Below are positions 1 through 8,199 of a stretch of 46,515 nt of DNA, one piece after another. Source of the DNA: JBDUDR01 sp040002845 (GTDB lineage Bacteria > Actinomycetota > Actinomycetes > Propionibacteriales > Nocardioidaceae); the NCBI GenBank assembly GCA_040002845.1, contig JBDUDR010000005.1, positions 1-46,515 on the forward strand, read 5' to 3'. The stretch's first letter is position 1. Every line of letters starts with the position of its first letter. Made by a program: the position numbers and the translations under genes. The notes below the pieces were generated by a model, which saw only the letters and a program-made list of their open reading frames with translations, was not told the DNA's origin and did not search any database.

Positions 1-632
1 AGGTCGGCGCCGACGTCGGCAGCCTTGGTGAAGATGCCGCCACCGACACGCATGAACATCGCGAGCAGGGCGGCGCCGAAGCCGAAGCCTTCGAGCACTC
101 GTGGCGCGTCGCCCTTGTAGATGATGACGACGATCGAGGCGCCCAGCAGTCCTAGGCCGACCGTCGCCATCCCGACGACGCCGCCGGTGCGGAACGCCAC
201 CCGCATCGCCGGATCACGACCCTCATCCCGGGCCGCCGCGGCCACCCGTACGTTCGCGCGGACCGCGAGCCACATGCCGAAGTAGCCGATCGACGCCGAG
301 AAGATCGCGCCTACCAGGAAGAAGACCGAACGACCAATCCGGATCGACGCATCACCTGGCAAGACGAACAACAGCGCGAACGCGATGACCGCGAACACCG
401 CCAACGTCTTGAACTGCCGGGCGAGGTAAGCCGCGGCGCCCTCTTGGACCGCCCGGCCGATCTCCTGCATCTTCTCGGTACCCTCGTTGGCGGCGAGCAC
501 CTCGCTGCGGAACACCGCGGCCATCGCGAGAGCAACGAGTGCGATCGCGGTGACGACGACCACAAACGAGAGATTGCCGCCCGACAAGTGCACATCCGCG
601 CCGCTACCGGCGGCGAGGGTGAGCCCGGACAT
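1..632 (-). CDS. hppA: Membrane-bound proton-translocating pyrophosphatase, N-terminal part (cut by window start)
   Basis: Hydrolyses pyrophosphate and pumps protons across the cytoplasmic membrane. About 210 codons are visible; the rest lies beyond base 1. The translated part shows several hydrophobic helices and, near its end, the family segment FGFGAALLAMFMRVGGGIF followed by TKAADVGADL, which is characteristic of bacterial H+-pumping pyrophosphatases. The ATG at 630-632 follows an AGGAGG ribosome site at 637-642, which fixes the start. The gene is divergent from nothing close: the STAS gene 3' end lies about 190 bp upstream. Whether it is the K+-dependent or K+-independent type cannot be judged, because the deciding residues are outside the window. 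Confidence 0.95.
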   Translation of the reverse strand, partial: MSGLTLAAGSGADVHLSGGNLSFVVVVTAIALVALAMAAVFRSEVLAANEGTEKMQEIGRAVQEGAAAYLARQFKTLAVFAVIAFALLFVLPGDASIRIGRSVFFLVGAIFSASIGYFGMWLAVRANVRVAAAARDEGRDPAMRVAFRTGGVVGMATVGLGLLGASIVVIIYKGDAPRVLEGFGFGAALLAMFMRVGGGIFTKAADVGAD

Positions 633-820
633 CCGTCCTCCTTCGATGAGCCGGCATCGGCTCTCATCACTGTTTCGGGTCGCGAGACGTACCGGCGACC
701 GCAGAAAAGGGTGCCCCGGCAAGGCAGGACGCCGGGGAGTCTACGACACGGCTCGGAACACGGGTCGTTGGGTAAGTCGACCGGACCGCCGACCGTGCTT
801 CGGAGGGAATTGCCTCGACG

Positions 821-1165
821 TCAGGCAGACGTTGACGCAACCGCCGCGTCGACATCGGGATGGATCTCGAAGACCCGCGTGAGCCCGGTGATCCGGAAGA
901 TCTTCAGCAAACGTTCCTGCGTGCAGACCAACGTCATGGATCCGTCGTGAGAGCGTACGCGCTTCAACCCTCCGACCAGCACCCCCAGACCAGTGGAATC
1001 GAGGAACTCGACCTGCTCCATGTCGACCACGATGTTAAAGGTGCCGCCCTGGACGAGTTCGATGAGCGCTTCGCGCAGCTTCGGGGCCGTGTAGACGTCG
1101 ATCTCCCCGCCGACCTCCACGACGGTGCGGTCACCGACTGTTCGGGTGTTGAGCGACAGGTCCAC
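821..1165 (-). CDS. STAS-domain anti-sigma factor antagonist
   Basis: A 114-residue single-domain STAS protein of the SpoIIAA/RsbV/RsfB type. Such proteins sequester an anti-sigma kinase when unphosphorylated and so free a sigma factor. The core reads GGEIDVYTAPKLREAL followed by VEFLDSTGLGVLVGGLKR; the serine in DSTG is the usual phosphorylation site. The start is the GTG at 1163-1165, preceded by GGAGG at good spacing. The reading frame stays open upstream to 1507, but that part is low-complexity and out of character for the family. No anti-sigma kinase gene is adjacent. It is divergent from the helicase, with about 110 bp between the two starts holding both promoters. Confidence 0.93.
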   Translation of the reverse strand: MDLSLNTRTVGDRTVVEVGGEIDVYTAPKLREALIELVQGGTFNIVVDMEQVEFLDSTGLGVLVGGLKRVRSHDGSMTLVCTQERLLKIFRITGLTRVFEIHPDVDAAVASTSA

Positions 1166-1276
1166 TCGAGCCTCCACGATCGCGCAGGTGCACTCGGCTC
1201 CGTCCACCTGTGTGCACACAGCCATCCTGCCAGCCATCCCGGGGTCTGCCGGTGGTGGGTGCCAGACTGTCGCGAC

Positions 1277-3604
1277 GTGAGTACAGCGACGCCGGTCGGC
1301 CCCCAGCACCTGCTGGATCGCCTGCTGACTCCCGGTCGAGACGACCGGCTCACGCACGTCGAGACCCTGCCCGAACGCACGGCCCAGACGGCCTCCTGGC
1401 CCGACTGGGCGGATCCGCAGGTCGTGGCCGCGTATGCGCGACTCGGGATCAACGCCCCGTGGGTCCACCAGGTACGGGCAGCAGAGCTCGCCTGGTCGGG
1501 CCGGCACGTTGTGGTGGCGACCGGCACTGCATCCGGGAAGTCTCTGGCCTACAGCCTGCCGGCGCTCACCGCCGTGCTGCGGGGCAAGTCGCAGCGGCGG
1601 GGCCGCGACTCGACGGTCCTCTACATCTCACCGACCAAGGCGCTGGCCAACGACCAGCTGGGCCGGCTGCTCGCGATGGGGCTGGATGGCGCCAGGATCA
1701 CCACCGTCGACGGCGACAGCCCACGTGAGCAGCGAGACTGGGCCCGTGACCATGGCCACCTCGTTTTGACCAATCCGGACATGTTGCATTGGACGCTGTT
1801 GCCGGGCCACTGGAGGTGGGCCAAGTTCCTGTCCTCGCTTCGCTACGTCGTGATCGACGAGTGCCACCAGTACCGCGGCGTCTTCGGGGCTCACGTGGCG
1901 CAGATCGTGCGCCGGCTACGGCGTCTTTGCCTGCTGTACGGTGCCTCACCCACGTTCGTGCTGGCATCCGCCACCACGGCCGACCCGGCGGGGTCCTGCG
2001 GTCGGCTCACCGGCCTGTCCGTGACACCTGTGACCGACGACGGCTCGCCCCGCGGCTCGACCGTCGTGGGCCTGTGGGAGCCGCCGCTGACAGCCCTCCT
2101 CGGTGAGCACGGCGCCCCGGTGCGTCGGACGGCAACCGCCGAGACCGCCGACCTGCTCGCCGACTTGATCGCCGACGGCGTGCGGACGTTGGCGTTCGTC
2201 AGATCGCGGCGTGGGGCTGAGACGGTGGCGCTGACCGCCAAGGCGCACCTTGCGGAGGTGTCGGAGGCGCTCTCGCGGCGGGTGGCCTCGTACCGCGCGG
2301 GCTATCTCCCCGAAGACCGCCGCGAGCTCGAGCAAGCACTTCTTAGCGGCGAACTGATGGGTGTGGCGGCCACCAGCGCGCTGGAGCTCGGCATCGACAT
2401 CGCCGGCCTCGACGCGGTCCTGATCGCCGGGTTCCCTGGCACCCGCGCCTCCCTGTGGCAACAGATCGGGCGAGCCGGCCGCAAGGGCCAGGGGGCGCTC
2501 GCAGTGCTCGTTGCTCGCGACGACCCGCTCGACACCTACCTCGTCAACCATCCGGCCGCGCTGTTCGGTCAGCCGGTCGAGGCCAGCGTCTTCGATCCCG
2601 ACAACCCGTACGTCCTGGCGCCGCATCTGTGCGCGGCGGCGGCGGAGTCGCCTCTGACGGAAGCCGACCTGATGTTGTTCGGTCCCGCGAGTGGTGGCGT
2701 CGTCGCGTCTCTTGTCGACCAGGGGGCCCTCCGCCGTCGGCCGCGGGGCTGGTTCTGGACTAGTCGGGACCGGGCCAGCGAACTGGCGGACATCAGGTCC
2801 GCCGGGGGTCATCCGGTGAGGGTGGTCGAGGAGTCGACGGGCAGATTGCTTGGCACTGTCGACTCGGGGGCTGCCCACTCCACCGTTCATCGGGGTGCGG
2901 TCTACCTGCACATGGGGCTGACCTATCTGGTCTCCGAGCTGAGTCTGGACGAGCACGTCGCCATCGTCGTTCGAGCAGACCCGGACTACTCGACAACGGC
3001 TCGTGACATCACGGACATCTCGATCCTGGGGACGGACCGAGCGGTGACCTGGGGAATGTCGCGTCTGTGCTTCGGCACTGTCGAGGTGAGCAGCCAGGTG
3101 GTGGGGTTTCTCCGCCGTCGCGTTGTCAGCGGTGAGGTTTTGAGTGAGGAGCCGCTCGACCTCCCGGTTCGAACGTTGCGCACCAAGGCAGTCTGGTGGG
3201 TCATGCCCGATGCGCAGGTCAAGGGCGCCGACCTCGACCCGGCCGACGTACCAGGTGCCGCCCATGCGGCCGAGCACGCTTCCATCGGGTTGCTGCCACT
3301 GTTCGCCACGTGTGACCGATGGGATATCGGTGGTGTTTCGACGGCACACCATGTGGACACCGGCGAGCTGACCGTATTCGTCTACGACGGGCACCCGGGT
3401 GGAGCCGGCTTCGCCGAGCGCGGTTATGCCGCGGCCCGTCAGTGGTTGCTGGCCACCAAGGAAGCCATCGGATCTTGCGGGTGCGCGGAGGGGTGTCCGT
3501 CGTGTGTGCAGTCGCCGAAGTGCGGGAACGGCAATATTCCCCTGGACAAGGACGGTGCCATACACCTGCTGGAGGCTCTACTCTCAGGGCCAGATGATTC
3601 CTGA
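1277..3604 (+). CDS. MrfA/YprA-type DEAD/DEAH-box helicase with C-terminal zinc-binding (DUF1998/MZB) domain
   Basis: A 775-residue superfamily 2 helicase. Visible motifs are Walker A ATGTASGKS (residues 81-89), the Walker B variant DECH (194-197), SAT (motif III) and the motif VI segment GRAGRKGQG. The C-terminal cysteines C734, C736, C740, C743 and C749 form the zinc cluster of the MrfA group; in Bacillus, MrfA acts in mitomycin-lesion repair. It corresponds by position to mycobacterial Rv3649. The GTG at 1277 was chosen because similarity to the family begins there; no strong ribosome site is visible, so the start is approximate. The frame is open back to 860, but that part only mirrors the STAS gene on the other strand. 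Confidence 0.93.
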   Translation: MSTATPVGPQHLLDRLLTPGRDDRLTHVETLPERTAQTASWPDWADPQVVAAYARLGINAPWVHQVRAAELAWSGRHVVVATGTASGKSLAYSLPALTAVLRGKSQRRGRDSTVLYISPTKALANDQLGRLLAMGLDGARITTVDGDSPREQRDWARDHGHLVLTNPDMLHWTLLPGHWRWAKFLSSLRYVVIDECHQYRGVFGAHVAQIVRRLRRLCLLYGASPTFVLASATTADPAGSCGRLTGLSVTPVTDDGSPRGSTVVGLWEPPLTALLGEHGAPVRRTATAETADLLADLIADGVRTLAFVRSRRGAETVALTAKAHLAEVSEALSRRVASYRAGYLPEDRRELEQALLSGELMGVAATSALELGIDIAGLDAVLIAGFPGTRASLWQQIGRAGRKGQGALAVLVARDDPLDTYLVNHPAALFGQPVEASVFDPDNPYVLAPHLCAAAAESPLTEADLMLFGPASGGVVASLVDQGALRRRPRGWFWTSRDRASELADIRSAGGHPVRVVEESTGRLLGTVDSGAAHSTVHRGAVYLHMGLTYLVSELSLDEHVAIVVRADPDYSTTARDITDISILGTDRAVTWGMSRLCFGTVEVSSQVVGFLRRRVVSGEVLSEEPLDLPVRTLRTKAVWWVMPDAQVKGADLDPADVPGAAHAAEHASIGLLPLFATCDRWDIGGVSTAHHVDTGELTVFVYDGHPGGAGFAERGYAAARQWLLATKEAIGSCGCAEGCPSCVQSPKCGNGNIPLDKDGAIHLLEALLSGPDDS

Positions 3605-3650
3605 CCGCTGACCTGGCGGCCATCGCATCCCAAGAAAGGCGGTTGACCCG

Positions 3651-4007
3651 GTGATCTTGCTCGGTCTGATCCTCGTGGTGGTGGCGGCGTGTCTGATCGC
3701 GGCCGCCGTACTCAACGGTAGCGACTCTGCGATTCTTGACTTCTCGGCGTTCAACATCCACACGACAGTGGCAGGCGTGTTCGGCGCCGGTGCGGCAAGT
3801 GTGCTCGCGCTGGTCATCGGCGGCTGGTTCCTGCGCAAGGGCCTCGCCCACAGGCGCCGGCGACGCAGGGAGGTCAAGGAGCTGCGCAAACAGGTCGGCA
3901 CCAGCGAGCGTCGCGTTGAGGAGCTCAAGGAAAGCAAGGCAGAGAAGGTCAACGAGCCCGAGGGAGATGACTCGGACACTGCCTTCGACTCGAGACCGCG
4001 GGAGTGA
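3651..4007 (+). CDS. Small two-helix membrane protein with charged cytoplasmic tail
   Basis: A 118-residue protein of unknown function. Residues 1-22 form one hydrophobic helix; after about 18 polar residues a second helix spans roughly 40-60, then an RRRRRR stretch and a highly charged tail (KELRKQVGTSERRVEELKE) that could form a short coiled coil. Arginines at the membrane edge place the tail in the cytoplasm. The layout resembles LapA-domain (DUF1049) proteins, but the assignment is by shape only. The GTG start follows a purine-rich GAAAGGCGG. It lies 46 bp after the helicase gene and may share its transcript. Confidence 0.8.
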   Translation: MILLGLILVVVAACLIAAAVLNGSDSAILDFSAFNIHTTVAGVFGAGAASVLALVIGGWFLRKGLAHRRRRRREVKELRKQVGTSERRVEELKESKAEKVNEPEGDDSDTAFDSRPRE

Positions 4008-4090
4008 GCAACAACGCTGGGTCGGGCCCGGCCCGGGGCCCAGCCTAACGTCCGCAGACCAGCGCGTTATCGCGCGTTCTTGCTCACGGG

Positions 4091-4438
4091 ACTGCGGACG
4101 CACGTGGTGTCTCGCGAGTTCGTTGCAGCGACAGGCTATGAACTGCTGTATCAGGACGCTCGAAACATCAAAAGTTAGCCTGTCGATGCAGCGCGGATGC
4201 GTGGAACCCCAACGGCATCATCATCGTGTGCACCACACGATGATGATGGCGCTGCCGACCCCAGGCCCCGTCCGGGGCATCGCAAAATGCGGCGTTCCGG
4301 TAGTCAGACGGACCACCGGACAGCATTACCGTCACAGTTTGTGGCAGAGTCCCGCTCCTGAAGCCCGCCTGGCCCTCGCACCAGCGTGGCTGCGTCCGCA
4401 CAGGAGTGCGCTATTGCGCACTGTTATCGCGCACAGGT
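4091..4438 (+). repeat. Composite palindromic repeat, tandem unit 1
   Basis: First of two tandem units of about 350 bp that align along their whole length with the unit at 4439-4791. It contains, in order: a hairpin with arms CGACAGGCTA (4129-4138) and TAGCCTGTCG (4176-4185); a perfect 15-bp inverted repeat CATCATCATCGTGTG / CACACGATGATGATG (4216-4230 and 4234-4248, 3-base loop); the 75-bp core element (4276-4350); and a hairpin AGTGCGC-TATT-GCGCACT (4405-4422) nested inside larger arms TGCGTCCGCA / TGCGGACGTA (4391-4400 and 4440-4449). No coding function is apparent. Confidence 0.9.
4276..4350 (+). repeat. 75-bp core repeat, copy A
   Basis: Starts GGCATCGCAAAATGCGGCG, contains TTCCGGTAGTC, and ends ACCGTCACAGTTTGTGGCAG. 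The two ends are imperfect inverted copies (GCAAAATGCGACG against CACAAAATGTGACG in the family consensus). It lies within tandem unit 1. Confidence 0.88.
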
Positions 4439-4791
4439 TTGCGGACGTAAGCGATGTCTTGCGAGTTGCTGCCATCGACAGGCTATGAATTGCTGTATCC
4501 GGAGGGGTGGGAACAGCAAAAGATAGCCTGTCGACGCAGCGCGGATGCGTGGAGCCGCAGCGGCATCGGTTCGGGTGCCTGCACGATGATGAGAGCGCTA
4601 CCAGACCGCCGATCCCGGCCGGCATCGCAAAATGCGACGTTCCGGTAGTCGGCCGGTCGCCGGACAGCATCACCGTCACACTGTGTGGCGCAGCCACCCC
4701 CTGCAGACCCGGCCGGCGCCCTCGGACGAGTGTCTGCGTCGCACGAGAAGGCGCCATTTTGCGACAGCCTCTATTGCACTCAGGTCAGCGG
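4439..4791 (+). repeat. Composite palindromic repeat, tandem unit 2
   Basis: Second tandem unit. The first hairpin is conserved and longer: CGACAGGCTAT (4476-4486) pairs with ATAGCCTGTCG (4523-4533), and further in TTGCTGT pairs with ACAGCAA. The 15-bp perfect hairpin of unit 1 is decayed here (only GCACGATGATGAGAGC remains recognisable). The core element is at 4621-4694. The terminal module reads TTTTGCGACAGCCTCTATTG and runs into GCGGACGCAAGC, which resembles the beginning of a unit and matches, inverted, a piece at 22229-22275. Confidence 0.9.
4621..4694 (+). repeat. 75-bp core repeat, copy B
   Basis: Starts GGCATCGCAAAATGCGACG and ends CCGTCACACTGTGTGGCGC. It is one base shorter than copies A, C and D in the middle, which would break any shared reading frame and argues that the element works as nucleic acid rather than as a peptide. 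Confidence 0.88.
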
Positions 4792-4856
4792 ACGCAAGCG
4801 GGGGTCAGTCACCCTTCGGCGGACACCATGAGGAGCTTGCGGGTGGTTCCGCCTGC

Positions 4857-5246
4857 TCATGGGAGCGTGGCGGGGCCCGCCCGGGCAGCCGATTCGAACG
4901 TCCAAGCACGGCCCAGGACGTGCGGGCCGTCGGTGCGCGCGATGACTGTAACCACGCGTCCGGCGACCGTGCAGTCAGCCAATACGGCACCATTCCGAGC
5001 CGCCAGATCCGCCGCTGATGCACAAGGATCGGCGCCGCGTTTCAAAGCCTGGGCGCCGGCGAGCGCGGCAAGATCGGCGGCGCCGGCGGCTCGATGCTTG
5101 GCGGTCGCGATCATGGTGAACCCCGACACGATCACAGCCAGGGCGGTCAGTGCCACCAGCGCGAAGGCGGCGTAAACGGTGGCACTGCCGTGATCGAGAT
5201 CGCCTCGGCGAGATCTGCGGTCGCCTAAGAGCTCAGCCCAGCCCAT
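4857..5246 (-). CDS. TadE/G-like minor pilin-like protein (Rv3654c family)
   Basis: A 129-residue secreted or membrane-anchored protein, last gene of the Tad pilus block. The N-terminal part reads DHGSATVYAAFALVALTALA: a short basic leader, a glycine cleavage-like site and one hydrophobic helix (about residues 19-45), then a stretch rich in alanine (KHRAAGAADLAALAGAQAL) as in Rv3654c-type proteins. Unlike true prepilins it has no glutamate at position +5 after the glycine. Two cysteines (in DPCAS and LADCT) could pair outside the cell. Its start overlaps the TadE gene by 14 bp, indicating translational coupling. Confidence 0.88.
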   Translation of the reverse strand: MGWAELLGDRRSRRGDLDHGSATVYAAFALVALTALAVIVSGFTMIATAKHRAAGAADLAALAGAQALKRGADPCASAADLAARNGAVLADCTVAGRVVTVIARTDGPHVLGRAWTFESAARAGPATLP

Positions 5247-5631
5247 CGGAGTCCTCCATCAACGAGACTGCCGAAGCATCGAGATGCACGGCGACCAGCC
5301 CGTCGAACAGTCCACCCGCGGGGCTCGAGCTCATGCTCACTGTGACCGTCACCTGCCCACCGGAGCGCTGAACCTCGACCCGAGCGCCGTCGGGGGCGCT
5401 CTGGTGAGCCAGGTCGAGCGCCTGCTCGACAGGATCATCTCGCGCCAGCGACCGCGCCGCCTCGCGGGCGGCATCTGCACATCGGGCCTGGTCGATTCCA
5501 ACGGAAACGAGCCACACCAAGGTGCCCACGAACACCAGGAGAATCGGCAGCACAACCGCCGTTTCCGCGGTGACGGAACCGCGCGGGCCACGAGAGAGGT
5601 GAGTGCGATCAGCTGAGCGCCAGCATTTCAT
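5233..5631 (-). CDS. TadE-family minor pilin
   Basis: A 132-residue type IVb minor pilin of the Tad apparatus. It carries a basic leader, the prepilin motif RG-SVTAE with glutamate at +5, and one transmembrane helix (VVLPILLVFVGTLVWLVSVG), followed by the TadE-typical DQARCADAAREAARSLAR. The exported remainder is small. The ATG at 5629-5631 follows GGAAGGGCGG. The frame is open up to 5796, but that extension crosses the gap and part of the pilin gene region and has no signal character. Neighbours are the Flp-type pilin upstream and the TadE-like gene downstream (14-bp overlap). Confidence 0.9.
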   Translation of the reverse strand: MKCWRSADRTHLSRGPRGSVTAETAVVLPILLVFVGTLVWLVSVGIDQARCADAAREAARSLARDDPVEQALDLAHQSAPDGARVEVQRSGGQVTVTVSMSSSPAGGLFDGLVAVHLDASAVSLMEDSDGLG

Positions 5632-5699
5632 GGCGATCCGCCCTTCCAGGAACTGTGGTGTGGCGACGCAGCCGCCGCCACACCACGACGGGGACCGGG

Positions 5700-5873
5700 T
5701 CAGAAGATGCTCAAGGCCTTCTCGAAGATGCTCTGCAGCATGCTCTGTGCCCAGTCGCTGGTGAGCAGTTCGTAAAGCAGAGCTCCGAATCCGCACGCCC
5801 CGACGGTGCCGACGGCGTACTCGGCGGTGCTCATGCCGAGCTCGTTGCGGCTCCGATCGATCGACTCGCCCAT
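5700..5873 (-). CDS. Flp-type major pilin (DUF4244)
   Basis: A 57-residue protein, presumably the pilus subunit. It contains a polar leader and the prepilin cleavage motif LG-MSTAEYAVG, with glutamate and tyrosine at +5/+6 as in Flp pilins, followed by one hydrophobic helix (VGTVGACGFGALLYELLTS). Such proteins are annotated as DUF4244 in actinobacteria. The start ATG (5871-5873) follows AGGAGG at 7-base spacing, a strong ribosome site fitting an abundant protein. It is separated from tadC by a plus-strand VOC gene, so it must have its own promoter in 5874-6117. No prepilin peptidase (TadV) is in the window. Confidence 0.9.
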   Translation of the reverse strand: MGESIDRSRNELGMSTAEYAVGTVGACGFGALLYELLTSDWAQSMLQSIFEKALSIF

Positions 5874-6117
5874 CTCAGGACCTCCTAGTAGATGCCCGGC
5901 CATCAGGTCGGGTGATGTGTAGGTGAAGTCCTCACTGTCGCCTCAATTGCCGAGCCGCCCGGCCAGCGATACAGCCGCTGTGGATGAACCCCCACCCCGG
6001 CCGGCTGGGGACAAGACCTGGCGGTCGCGGGTGGTCCTTCGGGCGCTGGTTTTCGAGCCGCCGGATGATGTAATTCCGCGCGAAGGATCGAGTCCCACGC
6101 GCAGAGAGGCCGCGACC

Positions 6118-6519
6118 ATGAACACGGATGCACGGCAGTCAGGGCCACCGAGGACGAGCATCGCTCCGTGGCTGTCGGTTCGTCGTGGCGCCGAGGCAGT
6201 CGAGTACTACAAGGCTGCTTTCGGCGCGGTCGAGCTCCATCGCGTCGAGAACGACGCAGGGGAGATCGTTGCCCAACTCTCGATCGGCGGAGCGGACTTC
6301 TGGGTCTCCGACGATCCCGACTCCAACCCCGAGGTCCTCGGACGAGGGTCGGTTCGGATGATCCTGACTGTTGCCAACCCGGACTCCGTGTTCGAGCAGG
6401 CCATCACGGCCGGAGCCACTGTGGTGGCCCCCGTCTATGAGGACCATGGGTGGCGCATCGGTCGCGTCGCTGACCCCTTCGGCCATCATTGGGAGATCGG
6501 AAAGCCGCTTTCTCGGTAG
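6118..6519 (+). CDS. VOC-family (glyoxalase/PhnB-like) protein
   Basis: A 133-residue vicinal-oxygen-chelate fold protein. It has the PhnB-like pattern: IAPWLSVRRGAEAVEYYKAAFGA at the N-terminus, ISIGGADFWVSDD-type strand in the middle and DPFGHHWEIGKP near the end, where glyoxalases place a metal ligand. Substrate unknown. The ATG at 6118 was chosen because family similarity starts right after it; upstream sequence in frame is not family-like. It is oriented against the pilus genes on both sides and separates tadC from the pilin gene, so it looks like an insertion into the ancestral operon. Confidence 0.9.
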   Translation: MNTDARQSGPPRTSIAPWLSVRRGAEAVEYYKAAFGAVELHRVENDAGEIVAQLSIGGADFWVSDDPDSNPEVLGRGSVRMILTVANPDSVFEQAITAGATVVAPVYEDHGWRIGRVADPFGHHWEIGKPLSR

Positions 6520-6569
6520 CCGTCAGCCGGACCGGCGCGACCCCACCGACCCCGTTGGCTGAGGCACCG

Positions 6570-7325
6570 TCACAGGTGCATTTCCAAGAAGGTGCTGACG
6601 ATCGTCGGCACGATGCCGATCGCGATGAACGCCGGCAGGAAGCAGAGTCCCATCGGCGCAGCCGCCTTGACCCCGACCGCCCGAGCCCGGCGTTCGGCGT
6701 CCCATCGCCGGGCCCGACGCTGATCATCGACCAGCCGGTTGAGCCCATGGGCCACGGGAGCGCCGGTCTCGATGGCCCGGACCATGGTGCGGGCGAGCGG
6801 CGCCATCGCCTCATCCTGGGCCAGCGACCTCCACACGGAGCCGGGATCGGTGCCCAGTCGCAGCCGGGTTGCTACGTGCTCCAGCCGCCGACCCGCTGGT
6901 CCTGACACGGCCCGGCCAACAACGTCCAGGCACTGCGCAGGCGGGCTCCCGGACGCGATGCAAGCAGCCAGGAGATCAACGGCGACGGGAAGGTCTCTCA
7001 CCACTTGCTCGCGTTCGCGTACGACGGCGGCGGGCTCAAGTCGCCGAACGACCAGGCCGGTGACGACAGCGATGCCCACACCCGTGAGAACCCCTGGCGC
7101 ACCGCCCACGATGATGGCGATGCTGAGGCCCAGCAACGTCGACGAGAGTGCGGCCAGCACCGTACGCCGGTGGTCTTCCGGCCACCGAGATCGTACTGAA
7201 GACGCCCTGCTGGACGGCGCACCAAGGGACTCTCCTCCGGCCAGGGGCGTCAGCCGGAAGAGGGGCGGGGCAGGCGCCCAGGCCAGCACCGCAGCCGCCG
7301 CGAGCAATCCGCACATCAGCACCAC
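6570..7325 (-). CDS. tadC: TadC-like type II secretion F-domain membrane protein
   Basis: A 251-residue inner-membrane platform protein of the Tad pilus machine. An N-terminal helix is followed by a hydrophobic pair (LSSTLLGLSIAIIVGGAPGVLTGVGIAVVTG), then a cytoplasmic T2SSF domain (REREQVVRDLPVAVDLLAAC) with MVRAIETGAPVAHGLNRLVDDQR, and a last helix (MGLCFLPAFIAIGIVPTIVS). The start is one of two consecutive GTG codons or a nearby ATG; GGGAGG upstream favours the GTG at 7325. It lies 31 bp after tadB. It is the last gene of the upstream half of the split pilus operon. Confidence 0.9.
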   Translation of the reverse strand: MVLMCGLLAAAAVLAWAPAPPLFRLTPLAGGESLGAPSSRASSVRSRWPEDHRRTVLAALSSTLLGLSIAIIVGGAPGVLTGVGIAVVTGLVVRRLEPAAVVREREQVVRDLPVAVDLLAACIASGSPPAQCLDVVGRAVSGPAGRRLEHVATRLRLGTDPGSVWRSLAQDEAMAPLARTMVRAIETGAPVAHGLNRLVDDQRRARRWDAERRARAVGVKAAAPMGLCFLPAFIAIGIVPTIVSTFLEMHL

Positions 7326-7356
7326 TGACTCATCGCCTCCCGGCCGCAGCTGCTGG

Positions 7357-8199
7357 TCATCTCTGAGCCGCCACTGCCAGCCGATCGACCCACCAGACTC
7401 CGGTCACGGCGAACGCCAACCCGACCGTCAGGCATCCAGCGCCGAGCGGCGTACGGAGCAAGAACCCGACCGGATCGCCTCCCAGGCCGATGCCGAGCAG
7501 CAGTCCGAAGGCGGGCAGCGCGGCAAGCAGGCGCGCGGTCGCTCGTGGGGGCCCAAGAGCTGCCTCGATCTCACGCCGGACCGCGTCCTCGGCCCTCAGG
7601 GCATCAGACATGCGCTCGAGAACGACGGTCAGGCCGGCACCCGACCGCTCCGCCACCTGCCAGGCGGCAGCAAGGGCTCGCAGGGAGCCAGCGCCCGGTA
7701 GCTCGGCCACCAATCGCCAGGCACCCGGGACGTCGCCGCCGAGTCGCGAGGCAGCCGCCACCGGCGTCAGCTCAGGCCAGAGGTCGGCTGCGTGCTGCAG
7801 CGCTCGGGGAGGTGACTGGCCGGAGCTGAGCTCGGCGGCGAGCTGGTCGCAGGTCTCGACGAGCCGCGCCTCACGTCGCCTGGCCTTGGTCCTGGCGGCC
7901 ATCGTCGACCGAATCCTTAGGGATCCGGCGACAGCCACCCCCGCGAGCGCTGCTGGGACAAGCAGATGAACGTCTATCCACATCGCCGACGAGATCAAGG
8001 CCCCGACTGCCCAGAACACCCGACGTGGGTCCCACCCATGTGACCGACATCGGTCGCGAAAGAGGAGCAGCCGTGAGCCCGACCATGCGTCTTTGCGCAC
8101 GACTCCCAGCCGCTGCTCGATCAGCTGCTCAGGTGTTCTGCCAATCGCCACTGCTGCCGCGAGCCCGCTCAGCATGGAGGCGGCAGCCAATGGCGACAT
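7357..8199 (-). CDS. tadB: TadB-like type II secretion F-domain membrane protein
   Basis: A 280-residue partner of TadC in the pilus platform. An N-terminal hydrophobic region and a pair of helices (about 60-95) precede the T2SSF domain, with ETCDQLAAELSSGQSPPRAL and RSGAGLTVVLERMSDALR typical of TadB, then C-terminal helices (LLAALPAFGLLLGIGLG and a last one near LTVGLAFAVTGVWWV). The ATG overlaps the tadA stop codon as TGATG, so translation is coupled. Confidence 0.92.
   Translation of the reverse strand: MSPLAAASMLSGLAAAVAIGRTPEQLIEQRLGVVRKDAWSGSRLLLFRDRCRSHGWDPRRVFWAVGALISSAMWIDVHLLVPAALAGVAVAGSLRIRSTMAARTKARRREARLVETCDQLAAELSSGQSPPRALQHAADLWPELTPVAAASRLGGDVPGAWRLVAELPGAGSLRALAAAWQVAERSGAGLTVVLERMSDALRAEDAVRREIEAALGPPRATARLLAALPAFGLLLGIGLGGDPVGFLLRTPLGAGCLTVGLAFAVTGVWWVDRLAVAAQR

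Larger units (their letters stand above)
4008..4856. other. Gene-free stretch filled by tandem palindromic repeats
   Basis: No convincing gene occurs in these 849 bp; the open frames have no family signature and differ by indels between repeat copies. The stretch lies between the 3' ends of two convergent genes. Most of it is two tandem units (4091-4438 and 4439-4791), with partial similarity continuing before 4091 and after 4791. Confidence 0.8.

Noticed and set aside
860..1276. N-terminal extension of the helicase frame by 139 residues
   Set aside because: This part is the mirror of the STAS gene on the other strand and has no helicase similarity; helicase-like sequence starts at about 1277.
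4168..4757. Similar peptides (VTVMLSG, then DYRN) encoded on the minus strand in several core repeat copies
   Set aside because: Copy B carries a one-base deletion that changes frame, codons differ at all positions, and there is no ribosome site. A nucleic acid element explains the similarity better.
4091..4791. Possible CRISPR array in the tandem repeat region
   Set aside because: There are two long diverged units rather than short identical repeats with unique spacers, and no cas gene is present.
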